Origin: an uncultured Lachnospiraceae bacterium
Lineage (GTDB): Bacteria > Bacillota > Clostridia > Lachnospirales > Lachnospiraceae
Direction of reading: 5' to 3'
Assembly: GCA_910579395.1 (NCBI GenBank)
Contig: CAJTUC010000017.1
Span: 1-64,000 of the forward strand
DNA length: 64,000 bases
The notes under the pieces were generated by a model, which was not told the origin of the DNA, searched no databases, and saw only the letters and a list, made by a program, of their open reading frames with translations. Position 1 is the first letter of the stretch, and every line of letters begins with the position of its first letter. Shown in pieces: positions 1-8,032 of this stretch. Both the position numbers and the translations under genes were made by a program.

Positions 1-2
1 TA

Positions 3-920
3 AAAGAGCACCCGGAGGCGAGGGCGGCCGATTTGAAACAGGCGTTTACGGATGATTCCATCGCCGGAATCATCTGCGCCATCGGTGGGGACGACACTTA
101 CCGGTTGTTGCCGTATCTCATGGAAGATGAGGAATTTATCAATGCAGTAAAAAAACATCCGAAGCTGTTTACGGGATTTTCCGACACAACGGTCAACCAT
201 TTGATGTTGTACCGGCTTGGACTGTGTACTCTTTACGGGCCGAATTTTATCTGTGATCTGGGAGAGATCGCGGAGCATATGCTGCCTTACAGCCGGACGG
301 CGTTTGAAGGGTATCTGGAAGGAAACCCGTATGACCGGATAGTTTCCAGCCAGGTGTGGTATGAGGAAAGAACCGATTTTTCGAGAGCGGCAGTCGGAAC
401 GGACCGCATAGAACACAGAGAAGATCGGGGATATGAGCTTTTGCAGGGTCCGCAAGTCTTTTCCGGAGCACTGCTTGGCGGCTGTCTGGAAAGTCTTTAT
501 GATATTTTGACAAGCACGCGGTATGCCGATGAAAAAGATGTCTGCGAAAAGTACGGTATTTTTCCGGGAAAAGAGGAATGGGAGGGTAAAGTCCTGTTTG
601 TGGAGACCAGTGAGGAAAAGCCGGAGCCCGCTCTGGTGGAAAAGGCGCTGGCGGTTTTGAAAGAGCGGGGGGTATTTGAGGCGGTAAACGGCGTTCTTGT
701 GGGAAAACCGCAGGATGAGGCATATTATGAGGAATACAAAGAAGTATATCGGCGGGTCATAGACGATAAAAGGCTGCCCGTTGTATACAACGTGAATTTC
801 GGCCATGCCACGCCCCGGTGCGCGCTGATGTACGGAGCCGTGGTCAGGGTCGATATGACGGAAAAGAAGATAGCATATGTGGAACCGGAAACGGAGCGGT
901 TCCGGAAGCGGTTTCGGTGA
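3..920 (+). CDS. Peptidase S66 family protein (LD-carboxypeptidase / MccF-like), 5' end outside window
   Basis: The reading frame is already open at base 3, so the N-terminus lies upstream of the window. Family members are cytoplasmic serine peptidases that trim L,D-peptide bonds in recycled muropeptides or inactivate microcin-C-type peptide nucleotides. Visible are a GGDDT loop, the nucleophile elbow GFSDTT, the VETSEE segment that carries the glutamate, and FGHATP with the histidine, giving the Ser-Glu-His triad. The C-terminal domain is complete. The MccF side of the family is favoured over LdcA by the long insert between the Ser and Glu motifs. The substrate cannot be told from sequence. 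No partner gene is visible, because the next gene downstream has its own promoter. Confidence 0.85.
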   Translation, partial: KEHPEARAADLKQAFTDDSIAGIICAIGGDDTYRLLPYLMEDEEFINAVKKHPKLFTGFSDTTVNHLMLYRLGLCTLYGPNFICDLGEIAEHMLPYSRTAFEGYLEGNPYDRIVSSQVWYEERTDFSRAAVGTDRIEHREDRGYELLQGPQVFSGALLGGCLESLYDILTSTRYADEKDVCEKYGIFPGKEEWEGKVLFVETSEEKPEPALVEKALAVLKERGVFEAVNGVLVGKPQDEAYYEEYKEVYRRVIDDKRLPVVYNVNFGHATPRCALMYGAVVRVDMTEKKIAYVEPETERFRKRFR

Positions 921-930
921 AACATTTCTA

Positions 931-958
931 TTGCGGAAACGGATGGATAGAGTATAAT
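931..958 (+). promoter_or_regulatory. Sigma-A-type promoter ahead of the truncated reductase
   Basis: TTGCGG at 931-936 and a perfect TATAAT at 953-958 are separated by 16 bp. The promoter lies 11 bp after the S66 stop codon and points at the aldo/keto reductase remnant. It is probably that gene's original promoter, now separated from the surviving coding part by the palindrome at 977-1148. Confidence 0.5.
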
Positions 959-976
959 AAGAACGTATACAGACAA

Positions 977-1148
977 TTCCGCCGCGGCCGGTCCGCGCAC
1001 AGTTCCCTTGGCGGTACGCTTTCGCTCCGCGAAAAGCAGCAGCAGACGCTAAGCTCGTGAGGAACCTCGCTAAAGCACACAGTTACTTTCAGTAACTGGC
1101 GCTTTTCAAGGGCCTTCGCGGGAACTGTGCGCGGACCGGACGGCGGAA
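977..1148 (-). repeat. Nested palindromic element, copy A (reverse orientation)
   Basis: Outer arms at 977-1007 and 1120-1148 are inverted complements apart from a short bulge (GCGG against a single T). Inside, the reverse strand shows the landmarks of the copies at 45311, 51315 and 58721: AAGGCCCTTGAAAA near one arm, then TTTTCGCGGAGCGAAAGCG and a GCCAAGG block near the other arm. The centre differs from the other copies and has its own hairpin, AGTTACTTTCAGTAACT, at 1081-1097. It begins 56 bp after the S66 stop, and its right border coincides with the point where homology to the aldo/keto reductase starts. It codes for no protein that I can support. Confidence 0.75.
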
Positions 1149-1158
1149 GTCATTCGTT

Positions 1159-2094
1159 TTGCAGGGACATATCGGTTCCGCGTGGGAAAACGGACAGTAC
1201 CTTCGTACCAGAGATGTGAAGAAAACGCAGACCGCTTTTGAAGACCAGCTGCAAAGGCTGGGGACGGATTATCTGGATATCGGCATGATACATTATGTGG
1301 ATGGTGCGGATGATTATGAAAAGGTATTCAGCAGTGAATTTATCGAATATTGTAAGAAATTAAAGGCGGAAGGGAAGATTCATTGTCTCGGCATGAGCTC
1401 TCATAATCCGGTGATCGCAAGGAAAGCCGTGGAGACGGGACTGCTCGATGTCCTGATGTTCTCGGTCAATGCGGCGTATGATATGCAGCCGCCGACGGAG
1501 GACTGTGAACAGCTTTGGAACCCTGAGAATTATAAAAATGGCAGCAAAGGCATCGACCCGGAGCGGAAGGCGTTGTATGAGCTGTGCGAGCGGGAAGGCG
1601 TTGCGATCGATGTCATGAAGGCATTTGGCGGCGGCGATATGCTCCATGAGGAGTATTCTCCGTTCGGGGCAGCTTTCAATGAATACCAGTGTATTGATTA
1701 CTGCCTGACGAGGCCGGGTGTCGTGGCGGTCATGGCGGGATGCCGCTCGATAGAAGAAATGGAAAAATTGCTGCGTTATTATGAGGTTTCCAGAGAAGAA
1801 CGGGATTATTCCACTGTTCTGTCCAAAATAGAGAAGTTTCAGTTAAAGGGTAATTGTATGTACTGCGGGCATTGTGCGCCGTGCTCTGTCGGTATCAATG
1901 TAGCGGATGTGAACAAATATTTGAATCTGGCGCTGGCGCAGGGAGAGGTTCCTGAAACGGTCGCGGACCATTACAAGGCATTGGAGCATCACGCTTCGGA
2001 ATGTATCGCCTGCGGCAGCTGTGAGCGGAACTGTCCGTTTGCGGTAGGCATCATCGAGAAGATGAAGAAGGCTGCAGAAGTATTTGGATATTAA
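1159..2094 (+). pseudogene. Aldo/keto reductase with C-terminal 4Fe-4S domain, 5'-truncated
   Basis: The 311-codon frame encodes the second part of an aldo/keto reductase barrel (LGTDYLDIGMIHYVD, GMSSHNP, the late-barrel RPGVVAVMAGCRS) followed by two ferredoxin-type cysteine clusters, CMYCGHCAPC and CIACGSCERNCP. Complete relatives have about 75-100 more N-terminal residues, including the catalytic Asp-Tyr-Lys residues, and these are missing. In-frame residues before the TTG at 1159 read SFV and still look like the family, so homology begins at about 1147, exactly where the palindrome ends. No ribosome site precedes the TTG. A deletion or rearrangement at the palindrome is the simplest reading; an assembly error at a hairpin is possible. 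Confidence 0.7.
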
Positions 2095-2124
2095 TAAAAT
2101 GACATATCGGGAGAATCGGAATAG

Positions 2125-3024
2125 ATGAAAGGCATAGTCACCACAATGACAGAGAAAGAGACCGCAGGAAAGGGAAAAGAATTGCAAAGCACTGCTGTGC
2201 GGTGTGTCGCGCTGGATATGGACCGGACCACCCTGAACAGCGAAGGCCGCCTTTCTGCAGGAAACAGGAAAGCGCTTGAGGAGATCATTGCGGCAGGCGT
2301 TCATGTAATCATCGCCAGCGGCCGCGCTTTTGATACGCTGCCGAAAGATGTGGCGGAACTGCCCGGTGTTGAATATGCGATCACGTTAAATGGTGCCGCC
2401 ATGTATCATATACCCACCGGAAAATGCCTGAAACGATATCGTCTTTCGGAGAAGGCGGCAGAGATGATCATGAAGGCGACGGAAGAGGAAAACGTGACCT
2501 ATGAGGCTTTTATCGATGGCCGCGCTTATGCGGGAAATGATTTTCTAAAAGACCCGGAGGCATTCGGCGTTACGCCCCAGGCCGTTTCCTATGTGCGGAC
2601 GACCAGACGCGGTGTGGACGATATCGTTCGGTTTATTTATGAAAATAAACATCACCTGGACAGTATGGACATGATCGTTCGGGATGAAGGGCACCAGAAA
2701 AAAATCTGGGAGAAGGTAGCAGAAGCAACGGATGAAGTCTACATAACATCATCTATTAAGAATCTCGTAGAGGTTGCCAATAAAAATGCCGGAAAGAAAG
2801 CGGGCCTTGCTTTTTTTACGGAACTGCTCGGCCTGAAAAGGGAAGAGGCAGCAGCTTTTGGAGATGCGGATAACGATATCGATATGATACGCTATGCCGG
2901 CTGCGGCATCGCGATGGCCAATGCCTCTGAAAGCTGTAAACAGGCTGCGGATTTTATTACCGGGCATCATGATGAGGACGGTGTCGCAGAAGGACTCAGA
3001 GAAATATTAAAATTAATATCATGA
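2125..3024 (+). CDS. HAD-IIB (Cof-type) sugar-phosphate phosphatase
   Basis: This is a cytoplasmic phosphatase of the Cof/YidA type, which hydrolyses small sugar phosphates and related phosphate esters. Motif I is DMDRTTL near residue 31 with both nucleophile aspartates; motif II is IASGRAF; motif III is the conserved lysine before GLAFFTELLG; motif IV is FGDADNDIDMI. A C2-type cap lies between motifs II and III, giving the usual length of about 270-300 residues. The first 20 or so residues look like an extension, so a later start is possible, though GGAGAA stands 9-10 bp before the ATG used here. It overlaps the following frame by ATGA. Confidence 0.88.
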   Translation: MKGIVTTMTEKETAGKGKELQSTAVRCVALDMDRTTLNSEGRLSAGNRKALEEIIAAGVHVIIASGRAFDTLPKDVAELPGVEYAITLNGAAMYHIPTGKCLKRYRLSEKAAEMIMKATEEENVTYEAFIDGRAYAGNDFLKDPEAFGVTPQAVSYVRTTRRGVDDIVRFIYENKHHLDSMDMIVRDEGHQKKIWEKVAEATDEVYITSSIKNLVEVANKNAGKKAGLAFFTELLGLKREEAAAFGDADNDIDMIRYAGCGIAMANASESCKQAADFITGHHDEDGVAEGLREILKLIS

Positions 3025-3044
3025 CACAGAATGTAGAAATTTCC

Positions 3045-3074
3045 TTGCCAAGCACACATTATATAGTATATAAT
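3045..3074 (+). promoter_or_regulatory. Sigma-A-type promoter before the 92-residue protein and metNIQ
   Basis: TTGCCA at 3045-3050 is followed after 18 bp by TATAAT at 3069-3074. It lies just after the HAD phosphatase stop and probably drives the small protein at 3135 and, by read-through, the methionine importer. No SAM riboswitch or T-box is visible between it and metN. Confidence 0.55.
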
Positions 3075-3134
3075 AGGTGCGAGGTTGACATAAGGCTCAT
3101 TACGATTCCGGCTGCGGATTTATATGGGGGTGGC

Positions 3135-3413
3135 ATGATGGCGGCAATGGCATTTAACAGCGTGTTCTTTAACCACGAGATACCTTTTTGTAAAGTATAT
3201 GGTGTGGACGAGAAAGAAAAGATTGAGAAACTTTTTTTGAAAAACGGGATTTCTTTCTGCATGAAATGGCAGAAGGACAGGTTGTGGGAACGTTTGAGAA
3301 ATAAGGATTTTCAGGGAGAAAGTGTTTTTACGGTGCATATTAATGAGGCGGACCGGAGCAGGGCTGCGGATTTGATAGCGGATTTGGACTGCGTGGCGTA
3401 TCAGCTTTCTTAG
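3135..3413 (+). CDS. Hypothetical protein, 92 residues
   Basis: I do not recognise this protein. The frame is open from an ATG at 3021 that overlaps the previous stop. The ATG at 3135 is preferred because a promoter lies at 3045-3074 and GGGGGTGG stands directly before it. The product is soluble, with no signal peptide or membrane segment, and has an alpha/beta look: VYGVDEKEKIEKLFLKNGI followed by a basic stretch and then VFTVHINEADR. This is reminiscent of small domains that pair a strand with a helix, but I cannot name a family. It precedes metNIQ by about 40 bp and may be cotranscribed with it. A role in methionine uptake is not supported. Confidence 0.5.
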   Translation: MMAAMAFNSVFFNHEIPFCKVYGVDEKEKIEKLFLKNGISFCMKWQKDRLWERLRNKDFQGESVFTVHINEADRSRAADLIADLDCVAYQLS

Positions 3414-3455
3414 AAAGCATCCGGTGCGTTGGGCTGAACGGGAATGAGGATTTAC

Positions 3456-4241
3456 ATGGAAGAAAAATTCATCGAAGTAAAGCAGTTGTATAAAACATTT
3501 CATACGAAGAAAAAGGACATCGAGGTATTGAAGGGGATTGACCTTTCGGTGGAAAAAGGAGAGATTTACGGCATTGTGGGTTTCAGCGGCGCCGGGAAAT
3601 CTACGTTGGTCCGGTGTATCAACCGACTGGAGGAGCCGGACAGCGGGAGCGTCAAAATCGGAGATAAAGAGATAACCGCGCTTGGAAAAGCGCAGCTGAA
3701 TGCACAGAGAAGGAAGATTGGCATGATCTTTCAGCAGTTTAATCTTTTTGATTCCATGACGGTAGCGCAGAATATCGCCTATCCGTTGAAACTGACCGGA
3801 ACTTCTTCCAGAGAAGTCGATGCGAGGGTAGATGAAATGCTTTCGTTAGTAGGGCTGACGGAAAAAAAGAATGCTTATCCGGGTGAACTTTCCGGCGGTC
3901 AGAAGCAGAGGGTCGGTATCGCGAGAGCTTTGGCAAATCAGCCGGATGTGCTTTTATCGGATGAGGCGACGAGCGCGCTTGACCCGCAGACGACCCTTTC
4001 CGTATTGGACCTGCTCAAGGAGATCAATAAAAAGCTGGGACTGACGATCATTCTGATCACACATGAGTTGGAAGTTATTAAATATACCTGTCATAGAATG
4101 GCGGTCATGGAGGATGGAAAAATTCTGGAGAAGGGGCCGGTCAGGGATATTTTTCAGAATCCTGAGTGCGCTACTGCCAGAAATTTTATCGGCGTTTATA
4201 ATAAATTCAGAAGTGATTACTGGCAGGAGGATGCGGAATGA
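3456..4241 (+). CDS. metN: Methionine ABC transporter ATP-binding protein MetN
   Basis: This ATPase powers the MetNIQ importer for D/L-methionine. Walker A is GFSGAGKST near residue 40, the Q-loop lies in MIFQQFNLF, the signature is LSGGQKQR, Walker B is VLLSDEATSALD and the switch histidine is in LITHELEV. The start at 3456 is chosen over the ATG at 3444 because GAGG lies about 8 bp upstream of it. At 261 residues it is shorter than the usual 340 or so: the C-terminal ACT-like methionine-sensing domain is absent, so transinhibition by internal methionine through that domain is not expected. It overlaps metI by ATGA. The assignment rests on the partner genes as well as on sequence. Confidence 0.85.
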   Translation: MEEKFIEVKQLYKTFHTKKKDIEVLKGIDLSVEKGEIYGIVGFSGAGKSTLVRCINRLEEPDSGSVKIGDKEITALGKAQLNAQRRKIGMIFQQFNLFDSMTVAQNIAYPLKLTGTSSREVDARVDEMLSLVGLTEKKNAYPGELSGGQKQRVGIARALANQPDVLLSDEATSALDPQTTLSVLDLLKEINKKLGLTIILITHELEVIKYTCHRMAVMEDGKILEKGPVRDIFQNPECATARNFIGVYNKFRSDYWQEDAE

Positions 4242-4948
4242 GTTTATATAAATATTCTTTTTGGGAAGTATTGCGTCATTCCTTCAGCGCAGAAGTATGG
4301 GAGCAGGTGATTCCGGCCATCAGCGAGACGATGTACATGGTCGGTGTTTCTTCCGTTTTTGTGCTTGTATTCGGTATCCTGCTCGGTCTGATCCTGGTCA
4401 TGACGAGCAAAGAGGGGCTGATGCCCTGTAAGATTATACATACGATTCTGGGTGCCGTCATTAACTGTTTCCGTTCCCTGCCGCAGGTCATCATCATCAT
4501 TGTCATGCTGCCGGTGGCAAGGGCGTTAGTCGGTAAATCGTATGGTTCCAATGCCTGTATCATTTCGCTCGTGGCAAGTTGTGTGCCGCTTTTTGCGCGG
4601 CTTGTGGAAAGCAGTCTGTTAGAGCTTGACAAGGGTAAGATTGAAGCGGCGAAAGCGATGGGAAGCGGGAATTTCCGCATTTTATTTACGATCATGGTTC
4701 CGGAAACGCTGCCGTCTTTAATCAGAGCGTTCACGAATGCGGTCGTTATTGTTATTTCCATGACGGCGCTTGCCGGAAGCTTCGGTGCGGGCGGTATCGG
4801 TTATATTGCGGTAACATACGGTTATACGAGGTTTCAGCATGATTTGTTATTCGCGACGATCATCGTGCTCATTGTGATCGTACAGGCTGTGCAGCTTGTG
4901 GGAGATACGATTTCCAAATTGATTTTGAAAAAACGTCATTTAATATAA
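4238..4948 (+). CDS. metI: Methionine ABC transporter permease MetI
   Basis: This is the membrane subunit of the MetNIQ importer. The 236-residue length and five or so hydrophobic segments fit MetI. The coupling loop that contacts the ATPase is visible as EAAKAMGSGNFRIL near residue 140, and GSFGAGGIGYIAV is a conserved late-membrane segment of this permease family. The start codon overlaps the metN stop (ATGA), which indicates translational coupling. About 100 bp, including a small hairpin, separates it from metQ. Confidence 0.88.
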   Translation: MSLYKYSFWEVLRHSFSAEVWEQVIPAISETMYMVGVSSVFVLVFGILLGLILVMTSKEGLMPCKIIHTILGAVINCFRSLPQVIIIIVMLPVARALVGKSYGSNACIISLVASCVPLFARLVESSLLELDKGKIEAAKAMGSGNFRILFTIMVPETLPSLIRAFTNAVVIVISMTALAGSFGAGGIGYIAVTYGYTRFQHDLLFATIIVLIVIVQAVQLVGDTISKLILKKRHLI

Positions 4949-4961
4949 AATTGACAGATGG

Positions 4962-4980
4962 GCCGTTGACGGATAACGGC
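4962..4980 (+). other. Small hairpin between metI and metQ
   Basis: GCCGTT at 4962-4967 pairs with AACGGC at 4975-4980 around a 7-nt loop, 14 bp after the metI stop. There is no T-run, so it is not an intrinsic terminator. It could be an RNA-processing or stability element that raises metQ message over metNI, as is common for binding-protein genes. That role is inferred only from position. Confidence 0.35.
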
Positions 4981-5048
4981 AGAAAATCTGACATTTAAGA
5001 CGGCGAGAGCCGATTAAATGAATATATTTAGAAAAGAGGAGAAAAATT

Positions 5049-6002
5049 ATGAAAAGGAAACTTGCAGTCATGCTGATGACCGCTGTGACGGCGTCTGCCC
5101 TGCTTACAGGATGCGGCGGTCAAGGGGACACAGCAGCAAACGGAACGGACAATGCCGCAGATGCGGCGGACACCGCAACAGAGGGGGCGGATACAGCGGG
5201 AGATGCGACAGCTGCGGATAATACGGAAGCAGCAGATGCCGGCAGCGACGCGGATGCCGATAAGGATTCGGCGGGAGAAACCGTTGTTTTAAAAGCGGTC
5301 TGCGATCTGACACCCCACAGCGAAATCCTGAATGCGGCAGCAGATTTACTTGCAGCAGAGGGCATTGAACTGGATATCGTATCCACAACATGGGATGCGA
5401 CATGGAACGATATGCTGATTGACGGTGAAATTGATTTTGCATATTTCATGCATGTTCCGGCGATGGAGAGCATTGAGGAAGAGATGGGCGCAACTTTATA
5501 CAGCATGGGCGGTATTCATGTAGAACCTTATGCGTGCTTCTCTGATAAGTATGCGGCGAAGGAAGAATTGCCGGAGAACGCAGTAATTGCGATTCCGAAC
5601 GATTCCTCCAATGAGTACAGAGCTTTGAAGGTATTGGAAACAGAAGGATTTATCAAGCTGAATCCGGATATGACGGCAATCGATGCGTCAATCCAGAAAA
5701 TCGATGAATATTTGATTCCGATTGAGATCATCGAGATGGACCAGGCTAATATCATTCCTTCCGCAGCGGATTTTGACGCTTATTTTGTCAATGTCAACAG
5801 AGCATTGGAAGCGAATATTGATACGACTTCCTATCTGATGAGAGAAGGCGAAGATTCCGAATATGCGAACATCATTACCGTAACGGAAGCGAACAAAGAC
5901 AATGAAGCGATCAAGAAGCTGGTAGAAATCCTGCAGTCCGATGAGATCAAACAGTTCATTACGGACAATTTCAACGGAGCGGTCATTCCGGCGAAAAATT
6001 AG
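5049..6002 (+). CDS. metQ: Methionine-binding lipoprotein MetQ (NlpA family)
   Basis: This is the substrate-binding component of the MetNIQ importer, tethered to the outer face of the membrane. A lysine-rich signal peptide ends in the lipobox LLTGC at about residue 21. Then follows a 50-residue Ala/Asp/Thr-rich linker, which is unusually long and acidic. The NlpA fold begins at VVLKAVCDLTPHSEIL, with VSTTWDATWNDML, DFAYFMHVPAM and AIPNDSSNEYRALK as recognisable blocks. The ATG is preceded by AGAGGAG. The family preference for D- or L-methionine cannot be told here. Confidence 0.87.
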   Translation: MKRKLAVMLMTAVTASALLTGCGGQGDTAANGTDNAADAADTATEGADTAGDATAADNTEAADAGSDADADKDSAGETVVLKAVCDLTPHSEILNAAADLLAAEGIELDIVSTTWDATWNDMLIDGEIDFAYFMHVPAMESIEEEMGATLYSMGGIHVEPYACFSDKYAAKEELPENAVIAIPNDSSNEYRALKVLETEGFIKLNPDMTAIDASIQKIDEYLIPIEIIEMDQANIIPSAADFDAYFVNVNRALEANIDTTSYLMREGEDSEYANIITVTEANKDNEAIKKLVEILQSDEIKQFITDNFNGAVIPAKN

Positions 6003-6052
6003 GAAGAACCGGGATTTCTTCAAACGGAAAAATATAATGGCATGATCTGAAT

Positions 6053-6082
6053 ACATCCCCGGGAAGGCATTTCCGGGGATGT
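6053..6082 (+). terminator. Hairpin after metQ, weak terminator
   Basis: ACATCCCCGG at 6053-6062 pairs with CCGGGGATGT at 6073-6082 around a 10-nt loop. The following TTCGTTC is only weakly T-rich, so it may terminate partially or just protect the metNIQ message. It lies 51 bp after the metQ stop and 50 bp before the LysR gene. Confidence 0.45.
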
Positions 6083-6132
6083 TCGTTCAGATACGGGAAA
6101 AGCAGTGAAGCAGGAGAGGGCCGGGACTTACG

Positions 6133-7029
6133 ATGAATAATTTGGAATACTATAAAGTTTTTTATCATATTGCGGAAAGTGGAAGTTTGACAGCGGCGGC
6201 GGATGAACTCGCGATTTCTCAGCCGGCGGTCAGCCAGTCCGTGAAGCAGCTTGAAACTGCCCTTGGAACGAAGCTTTTTATCAGAGCGCCGCGTGGTGTG
6301 AGATTGACGAAAGAAGGGGAACTGCTCTATAATTATGTTGCCAAAGGATATGAGCAGTTCGCACTGGGAGAGAAGAAGCTGAAACAGATGTTGAATCTGG
6401 AACTGGGAGAAATCCATATCGGCGCCAGCGATATGACGCTGCAGTTTTATCTGCTTCCGTATCTGGAGCAGTTTCATGAGAAATATCCCGGCATTCGGGT
6501 CGTGGTAACGAATGCGCCAACACCGGAAACATTGTGCAATTTGCAGGAGGGCAGACTCGATTTCGGGGTCGTCAGTACACCTTTTGAGGAAACGGCCTCT
6601 TTGCATTCAGAAGTTGTGCGGGAAATAGAGGATATTTTCGTAGCGGGCAGGAAGTTCATCCAGTACAAAAATAAAATGTTGGATTTACAGGAATTAGAGG
6701 AAATGCCGCTTATTTTTCTGGAAGGCATTACGAGCACACGACGCAATATGGAATTGTTTCTTAGAGAGAACCATGTGGAGGTCCATCCGGAATTTGAACT
6801 GGCTACAAGCGAGATGATCGTACAGTTCGCGCTGCGCAATCTCGGTATCGGCTGTGTCGTCAGAGACTTTGCAGAGGAATATCTGGAAACCGGACAGTTA
6901 TTTGAACTACGTTTTAATAACATGATTCCGAAAAGACATTTCTGTGTCGTAACAGATGGACATAATCCGATGTCCGCGGCAACCGGAAATCTATTGCGGC
7001 TGTTCCGTGCGCAGCAGGCAGAAATATAA
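6133..7029 (+). CDS. LysR-family transcriptional regulator
   Basis: This is a DNA-binding regulator of 298 residues. The N-terminal winged helix-turn-helix is typical (FYHIAESGSLTAAADELAISQPAVSQSV is the recognition segment, residues 9-36), followed by the linker helix and a periplasmic-binding-like effector domain beginning at LGEIHIGASD near residue 91. The final segment FCVVTDGHNPMS is also typical. The gene lies directly downstream of metNIQ in the same orientation and could regulate it, but LysR targets are often divergent and no site is evident. The inducer is unknown. The stop codon lies in the 10-bp repeat that flanks the palindrome at 7031. Confidence 0.88.
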   Translation: MNNLEYYKVFYHIAESGSLTAAADELAISQPAVSQSVKQLETALGTKLFIRAPRGVRLTKEGELLYNYVAKGYEQFALGEKKLKQMLNLELGEIHIGASDMTLQFYLLPYLEQFHEKYPGIRVVVTNAPTPETLCNLQEGRLDFGVVSTPFEETASLHSEVVREIEDIFVAGRKFIQYKNKMLDLQELEEMPLIFLEGITSTRRNMELFLRENHVEVHPEFELATSEMIVQFALRNLGIGCVVRDFAEEYLETGQLFELRFNNMIPKRHFCVVTDGHNPMSAATGNLLRLFRAQQAEI

Positions 7030-7249
7030 ATAAGCAATTGCGAAACTAGGTTTTCGAAGGCCCCTGTTGTACAAAATAGACAAATCGCAAGCAGGGTGCT
7101 ATGTCACCGCCGGTGTTTAGACGCCGTATTATGGCGTCTTATGCACCGTTGCGAGTGACAGCGCAGCGAAAGCGTGCTCTGCGGTGATTGTCTATTTTGT
7201 ACAACGGGAGCTTTTAAAAACATTGTTTCGCAATTGCTTGAAATATAAA
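7021..7249 (+). repeat. Nested palindromic element B with flanking 10-bp direct repeats
   Basis: The element occupies 7031-7239 and is bounded by direct repeats GAAATATAAA at 7021-7030 and 7240-7249. Outer inverted arms are at 7032-7046 and 7225-7239 (15 bp, perfect). A second perfect 18-bp pair lies at 7066-7083 and 7188-7205. A central hairpin has GACGCC and GGCGTC around GTATTAT, within GGTG and CACC. Between the arms it carries CGAAGGCCCC and GCGCAGCGAAAGCGTGC, which echo the order of blocks in copies A, C, D and E, so it may be a distant relative. The left direct repeat includes the LysR stop codon. It has no coding capacity. Confidence 0.7.
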
Positions 7250-7268
7250 GAAAGGCGGAGATAGTACA

Positions 7269-7871
7269 ATGATTAGAACCATTATTTTTGATATCGGAAA
7301 CGTGCTTGCGGATTTTACATGGGAAGCGCATTACAGGCGGTTTGGTTATACGGGTATTCAGTTAGAACGTCTGACACGGGCTACTGTGAAAAACGATGCC
7401 TGGAATGAATACGACAGGGGGACGCTGAGCGATGAAGAAGTTCTGCAGAGATTTATCGACAGTGACCCGGAGATGGAAGCGGATATCCGTAAATGCCTTG
7501 CCAATGTGGAAGGAATGGTCGTGCGGAACGACTATGCGATTCCCTGGATTCAGGAGTTAAAGCAGAAAGGATATCAGACGCTGTATCTGTCCAATTTTTC
7601 GGAAAAGGCGGCGAAAGAATGCGCTAAGGCATTGGATTTCCTGCCCTATATGGATGGCGGTATCTTATCCTGGCAGGAAAAAGTCATTAAACCGATGCCG
7701 GAAATTTATCAGTTGTTGATCGACCGGTATCAGCTTGTTCCGGAAGAATGTGTTTTTCTGGATGATACGCAGAAGAATCTGACCGGAGCGGAAGCATTTG
7801 GGATACATACGATTCTGTTCAAAAACCAGGAGCAGGCAAAGGAAGAACTTCAAAGGCTCGGCGTAAGCTGA
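7269..7871 (+). CDS. HAD-IA hydrolase (YihX/epoxide hydrolase-like phosphatase)
   Basis: This is a cytoplasmic HAD-superfamily phosphatase of 200 residues. Motif I FDIGNVLADF sits at residues 7-16 with the nucleophile Asp; motif II is LYLSNFS near residue 103; the conserved Lys is in VIKPMPEIY near residue 140; motif IV is FLDDTQKNL. The short helical cap between motifs I and II is subclass I. The closest known type is the alpha-D-glucose-1-phosphate phosphatase/YihX group, but the substrate is not determined. GGCGGAG precedes the ATG. A terminator hairpin overlaps the stop codon. The gene lies just behind palindrome B. Confidence 0.85.
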   Translation: MIRTIIFDIGNVLADFTWEAHYRRFGYTGIQLERLTRATVKNDAWNEYDRGTLSDEEVLQRFIDSDPEMEADIRKCLANVEGMVVRNDYAIPWIQELKQKGYQTLYLSNFSEKAAKECAKALDFLPYMDGGILSWQEKVIKPMPEIYQLLIDRYQLVPEECVFLDDTQKNLTGAEAFGIHTILFKNQEQAKEELQRLGVS

Positions 7872-7880
7872 GCCTTTTTT
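7853..7880 (+). terminator. Intrinsic terminator overlapping the HAD gene stop
   Basis: AAGGCTC (7853-7859) pairs with GAGCCTT (7870-7876) and runs into TTTTTT. The stem starts inside the last codons of the HAD gene, and the stop codon TGA (7869-7871) lies at the foot of the 3' arm. Confidence 0.8.
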
Positions 7881-7926
7881 GAACGGAAGAGATTGTGGGC
7901 GGAAAATAGGGGCGTAAGCAGCGGAT

Positions 7927-7989
7927 AGCAAAATTTGAGGAATGTTTCCTGTAAATTGCAGAGACGGGGCGTCGGGATAATTATATAAT
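7927..7989 (+). promoter_or_regulatory. Activator-type promoter of the esterase-GH2 operon
   Basis: TATAAT at 7984-7989 has no recognisable -35 box. The octamer AGCAAAAT at 7927-7934 starts exactly 57 bp before the -10 box, the same offset as AGCAATAT before the GH3 promoter and AGCAAAAT before the ABC importer promoter. The proximal position (7948) is degenerate here. The layout suggests a site for the AraC-family protein at 13736-14659. Confidence 0.55.
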
Positions 7990-8032
7990 AAGCCAAACAG
8001 ATTTTTGCCGCCGGGAAGGATGGGGAAAGAGC

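Noticed and set aside
3413..3456. Possible SAM riboswitch before metN
   Set aside because: Only about 40 bp separate the preceding gene from metN, and no riboswitch helices or terminator can be drawn there or at 3021-3135.
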